Origin: Stygiobacter electus
GTDB lineage: Bacteria; Bacteroidota; Ignavibacteria; Ignavibacteriales; Melioribacteraceae
DNA length: 64,000 nt
Direction: 5' to 3'
Assembly (NCBI GenBank): GCA_029210465.1
Contig: JARGDL010000001.1
Span: 186,001-250,000 of the forward strand
This document shows, in pieces, positions 62,211-64,000 of this stretch (its first letter is position 1; every line of letters starts with the position of its first letter). A model generated the notes under the pieces. The model was not told the DNA's origin. It saw only the letters and a list, made by a program, of their open reading frames with translations, and searched no databases. The translations under genes and the position numbers were made by a program.

Positions 62211-62843
62211 ATGTCTGAGATAACAGTACAAGCACAAAAAAGACAAATAACAACAAAAAGTGCTATAACACAAATGAGAAAAAAAGGGAATGTTCCTGGT
62301 ATTTTTTATTCAAAAGGTGTTGAGCCAATTCCAATAGAATTATCTGAAATTTCATTAAAACCATTAGTTTATACTTCAGAAACTCATATTGTTAATTTAA
62401 AAATTGAAGATCAAGAAGTTAAATCTATTTTAAAAGGTGTTCAGTTCGATCCTGTTTCAGATAGAATAATTCATTGTGATTTTCAAGGCATTTCTGCTGA
62501 TCAAGAAATCGAAATTGAAGTCCCTATTGTGCTCGAAGGTCAAGCAAAAGGTATTAAAGAAGGTGGAATACTTCAACAATCAATCCATAAACTTACAGTT
62601 TCATGTTTACCTTCTTACATCCCTGAACATATTACAATTAACATTTCAGATCTTAGTTTAGGAAAAGCAATTCATGTTAAAGATATTAATATTCCAAATG
62701 TTAAATTACTTCAAAATGAAGATGTAATAATTGTATCAGTAGTTTCACCAAAGGCACAAGCTGAAACAACCGCTCTACCAGGTGAAGAAATAAAAGAACC
62801 TGAAGTAATTGCAAAAGGTAAACAAACTGAAGAAGAGGAATAA
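62211..62843 (+). CDS. rplY: 50S ribosomal protein L25/TL5 (CTC form)
   Basis: 210 residues: N-terminal L25 5S-rRNA-binding domain (~1-93; MRKKGNVPGIFYSKG) plus the beta C-terminal TL5 domain (~95-185; VPIVLEGQAKGIKEGGILQQ) and an acidic tail. This is the long form. GGGAG upstream of ATG; it follows prs by 26 bp and precedes pth by 7 bp, an order common in bacteria. Confidence 0.95.
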   Translation: MSEITVQAQKRQITTKSAITQMRKKGNVPGIFYSKGVEPIPIELSEISLKPLVYTSETHIVNLKIEDQEVKSILKGVQFDPVSDRIIHCDFQGISADQEIEIEVPIVLEGQAKGIKEGGILQQSIHKLTVSCLPSYIPEHITINISDLSLGKAIHVKDINIPNVKLLQNEDVIIVSVVSPKAQAETTALPGEEIKEPEVIAKGKQTEEEE

Positions 62844-62850
62844 ATAAAAA

Positions 62851-63444
62851 TTGCGAGCTGTAATTGGGTTAGGTAATCCGGGCAAGAAATACGAATTTAC
62901 CCGACACAATGTTGGTTTTCTTGTTATAGATAAAATGGCAGAAAAGTACAATCTGAATTTTAAAACAACTGCCTTTTATTATCAATTTGCTGAAGGTCAA
63001 TTAGAAGATTCTTCTAAATTTGTACTTGTAAAACCAACCACATTTATGAATATGAGCGGTTTGGCTGTTAAAGATTTTTTAGATACTTATAAGTTAAACC
63101 TTGATGAAATTATTATAATTTTCGACGATTTGAATATTGAAGCTGGTCGAATAAAAATTAGAAAATGTGGTGGCGATGGTGGCCATAATGGAATTCGTTC
63201 TATTATTTCAAGTTTGAATTCAGACCAATTTCCAAGAATAAGATTTGGAATTGGTAATAAATTTGAAAAAGGTAGAATGATTGATTATGTTCTTACAGAA
63301 TTTAGCGACAAAGAATTATTATTAATAGCACCAATGGTAAGTATGACTATTGATGTAGCTGAAAAATTTATTTCGAGCGGAGTTCAACCAATGTTGGATT
63401 ATTATAGCAAAATTTCAAATCCAGATAATAAAACAAAAATTTAG
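62851..63444 (+). CDS. pth: Peptidyl-tRNA hydrolase
   Basis: 197 residues. Catalytic His19 in FTRHNVGF, with Asn10 in GLGNPG, FMNMSGL, IIIFDDLNIEAG and GGDGGHNGIRSI. It releases tRNA from stalled peptidyl-tRNA. TTG start (62851) with GAGGAA 11 bases upstream, at the end of rplY; no ATG alternative keeps the first strand. Confidence 0.95.
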   Translation: MRAVIGLGNPGKKYEFTRHNVGFLVIDKMAEKYNLNFKTTAFYYQFAEGQLEDSSKFVLVKPTTFMNMSGLAVKDFLDTYKLNLDEIIIIFDDLNIEAGRIKIRKCGGDGGHNGIRSIISSLNSDQFPRIRFGIGNKFEKGRMIDYVLTEFSDKELLLIAPMVSMTIDVAEKFISSGVQPMLDYYSKISNPDNKTKI

Positions 63445-63522
63445 TTCTTAAATAAAACATAATTTATTAACCCTGCTTCTGAATATCAGAGGCCAAAAGT
63501 CCAAAGGGAGGTGAAACATCTC

Positions 63523-63909
63523 ATGAAGCAACGCACTTATGAAAGTGTTGTTCTTATCAACGCTGCACTTGAAGATGACCAAATTGAGGTCATTCTTAAC
63601 AAAATCCAAGATACAATTACTAGTCATGGTGGCTCCATTATCGAAATAGATAAATGGGGACGAAAAAGATTAGCATATCCAATCAAAAAAACTAAAAGTG
63701 GATACTATGCTATTTTTCGTTTTACAGCTACACCAGATTTAATTGCAACTCTCGAGCGTAACTATCGTCTCGAAGAAAACATCTATCGTTACTTAACGAT
63801 TGTGCTTGACAAATTTGCTTTAGAAGCAATTGCTAAACTAAAAGAAACTTCTAGCAATACTGTTGCTGAAGAATTAACTAATCAATCAACAGATAGCCAG
63901 AATAATTAA
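63523..63909 (+). CDS. rpsF: 30S ribosomal protein S6
   Basis: 128 residues: YESVVLINAALEDDQI, WGRKRLAYPIKKTKSGYYAIFRF and YRLEENIYRYLTIVL are S6 hallmarks; the C-terminus has a polar Ser/Thr/Gln tail. The ATG at 63523 lies 11 bases after GGGAGG; an in-frame GTG at 63511 overlaps that Shine-Dalgarno and is rejected. It opens the rpsF-ssb operon. The 78 bp upstream carry no gene; I could not establish an S6:S18 leader. Confidence 0.95.
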   Translation: MKQRTYESVVLINAALEDDQIEVILNKIQDTITSHGGSIIEIDKWGRKRLAYPIKKTKSGYYAIFRFTATPDLIATLERNYRLEENIYRYLTIVLDKFALEAIAKLKETSSNTVAEELTNQSTDSQNN

Positions 63910-63927
63910 TAAGTGTAGGAGGAAACG

Positions 63928-64000
63928 ATGGCTGAATTAAAGATGCCTGAACTAAATAGTGTTATTGTTGCAGGTAATTTAACAAAAGATCCTGTATTCA
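63928..64000 (+). CDS. ssb: Single-stranded DNA-binding protein, N-terminal part
   Basis: Starts ATG 63928 with AGGAGG 6 bases upstream, 18 bp after rpsF. The visible 24 residues contain LNSVIVAGNLTKDPVF, the first OB-fold strand of SSB. The rest is outside the window. The rpsF-ssb order supports the call. Confidence 0.9.
   Translation, partial: MAELKMPELNSVIVAGNLTKDPVF

Noticed and set aside
63445..63522. S6:S18 autoregulatory leader before rpsF
   Set aside because: I could not draw the expected stem and CCG-containing bulge with confidence.

Overview
The window is low-GC DNA from a Gram-negative, diderm bacterium that most resembles the class Ignavibacteria (Chlorobi/Bacteroidota side of the FCB group). 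The clues are a secreted protein with a type A type-IX-secretion tail (motif QNYPNPFNPST near its C-terminus), complete outer-membrane genes (bamA, two ompH/skp, lpxD, an lpxC-fabZ fusion, lpxA, tamB, hldA/hldC), many lipoproteins and SPI-exported proteins, and frequent TTG/GTG starts with good Shine-Dalgarno sequences. The taxonomic call is inference; no rRNA is present. I see no phage, IS element or CRISPR array.

Layout. 1-4140: 3' part of a prolyl oligopeptidase, an intergenic field of inverted hexamer repeats, a PAS histidine kinase and an aldehyde dehydrogenase. 4223-8705: TerB-like protein, tRNA-Ser(GGA), a small exported protein, mtgA with an M14 carboxypeptidase, ferritin and rpmB with its terminator. 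8773-14224: exported M28 peptidase, DUF6600-like tryptophan-rich protein, thioredoxin-like protein, YwqK/TonB protein, YjbQ and Ogt.

14236-31110 (all minus strand) is the most unusual part. From upstream to downstream: a fatty-acid-hydroxylase-family membrane protein, a GH9 endoglucanase-type lipoprotein, a KaiC/RecA-like ATPase with an altered Walker A and a possible degenerate GGDEF tail, a TPR + beta-barrel outer-membrane protein, an SGNH hydrolase, a GT2 polysaccharide synthase, a small single-pass protein, a membrane-anchored degenerate NodB-like protein, a fibronectin-III lipoprotein and a five-PAS hybrid histidine kinase whose ATPase domain looks dead. This reads as a synthase-dependent exopolysaccharide export machine, built like Pga (PNAG) or Bcs (cellulose) but with a different parts list. 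It is my main candidate for an undescribed system.

31250-34484: an unannotated 30-residue membrane peptide behind a large T9SS cargo protein. 34485-35026 is a 540-bp regulatory intergenic region with palindromes, a repeated TCGGCTGGA motif and two predicted promoters.

35027-43398 (plus) is an envelope operon: uppS-bamA-ompH-ompH-lpxD-lpxC/fabZ-lpxA-lipM. 43441-45773 (minus) holds a lipoprotein, a small barrel-like protein and a third reading frame broken by two in-frame TAG codons. 45936-60085 (plus) is a tightly packed run: U32 protein, ferredoxin, beta-propeller, hldA, hldC, tamB (with an 18-bp repeat expansion related to the intergenic hexamers), rnr and a very large metalloprotease/propeller/barrel protein. 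60130-64000 ends with a zinc-ribbon protein, an LppM-like lipoprotein, then prs-rplY-pth-rpsF-ssb.
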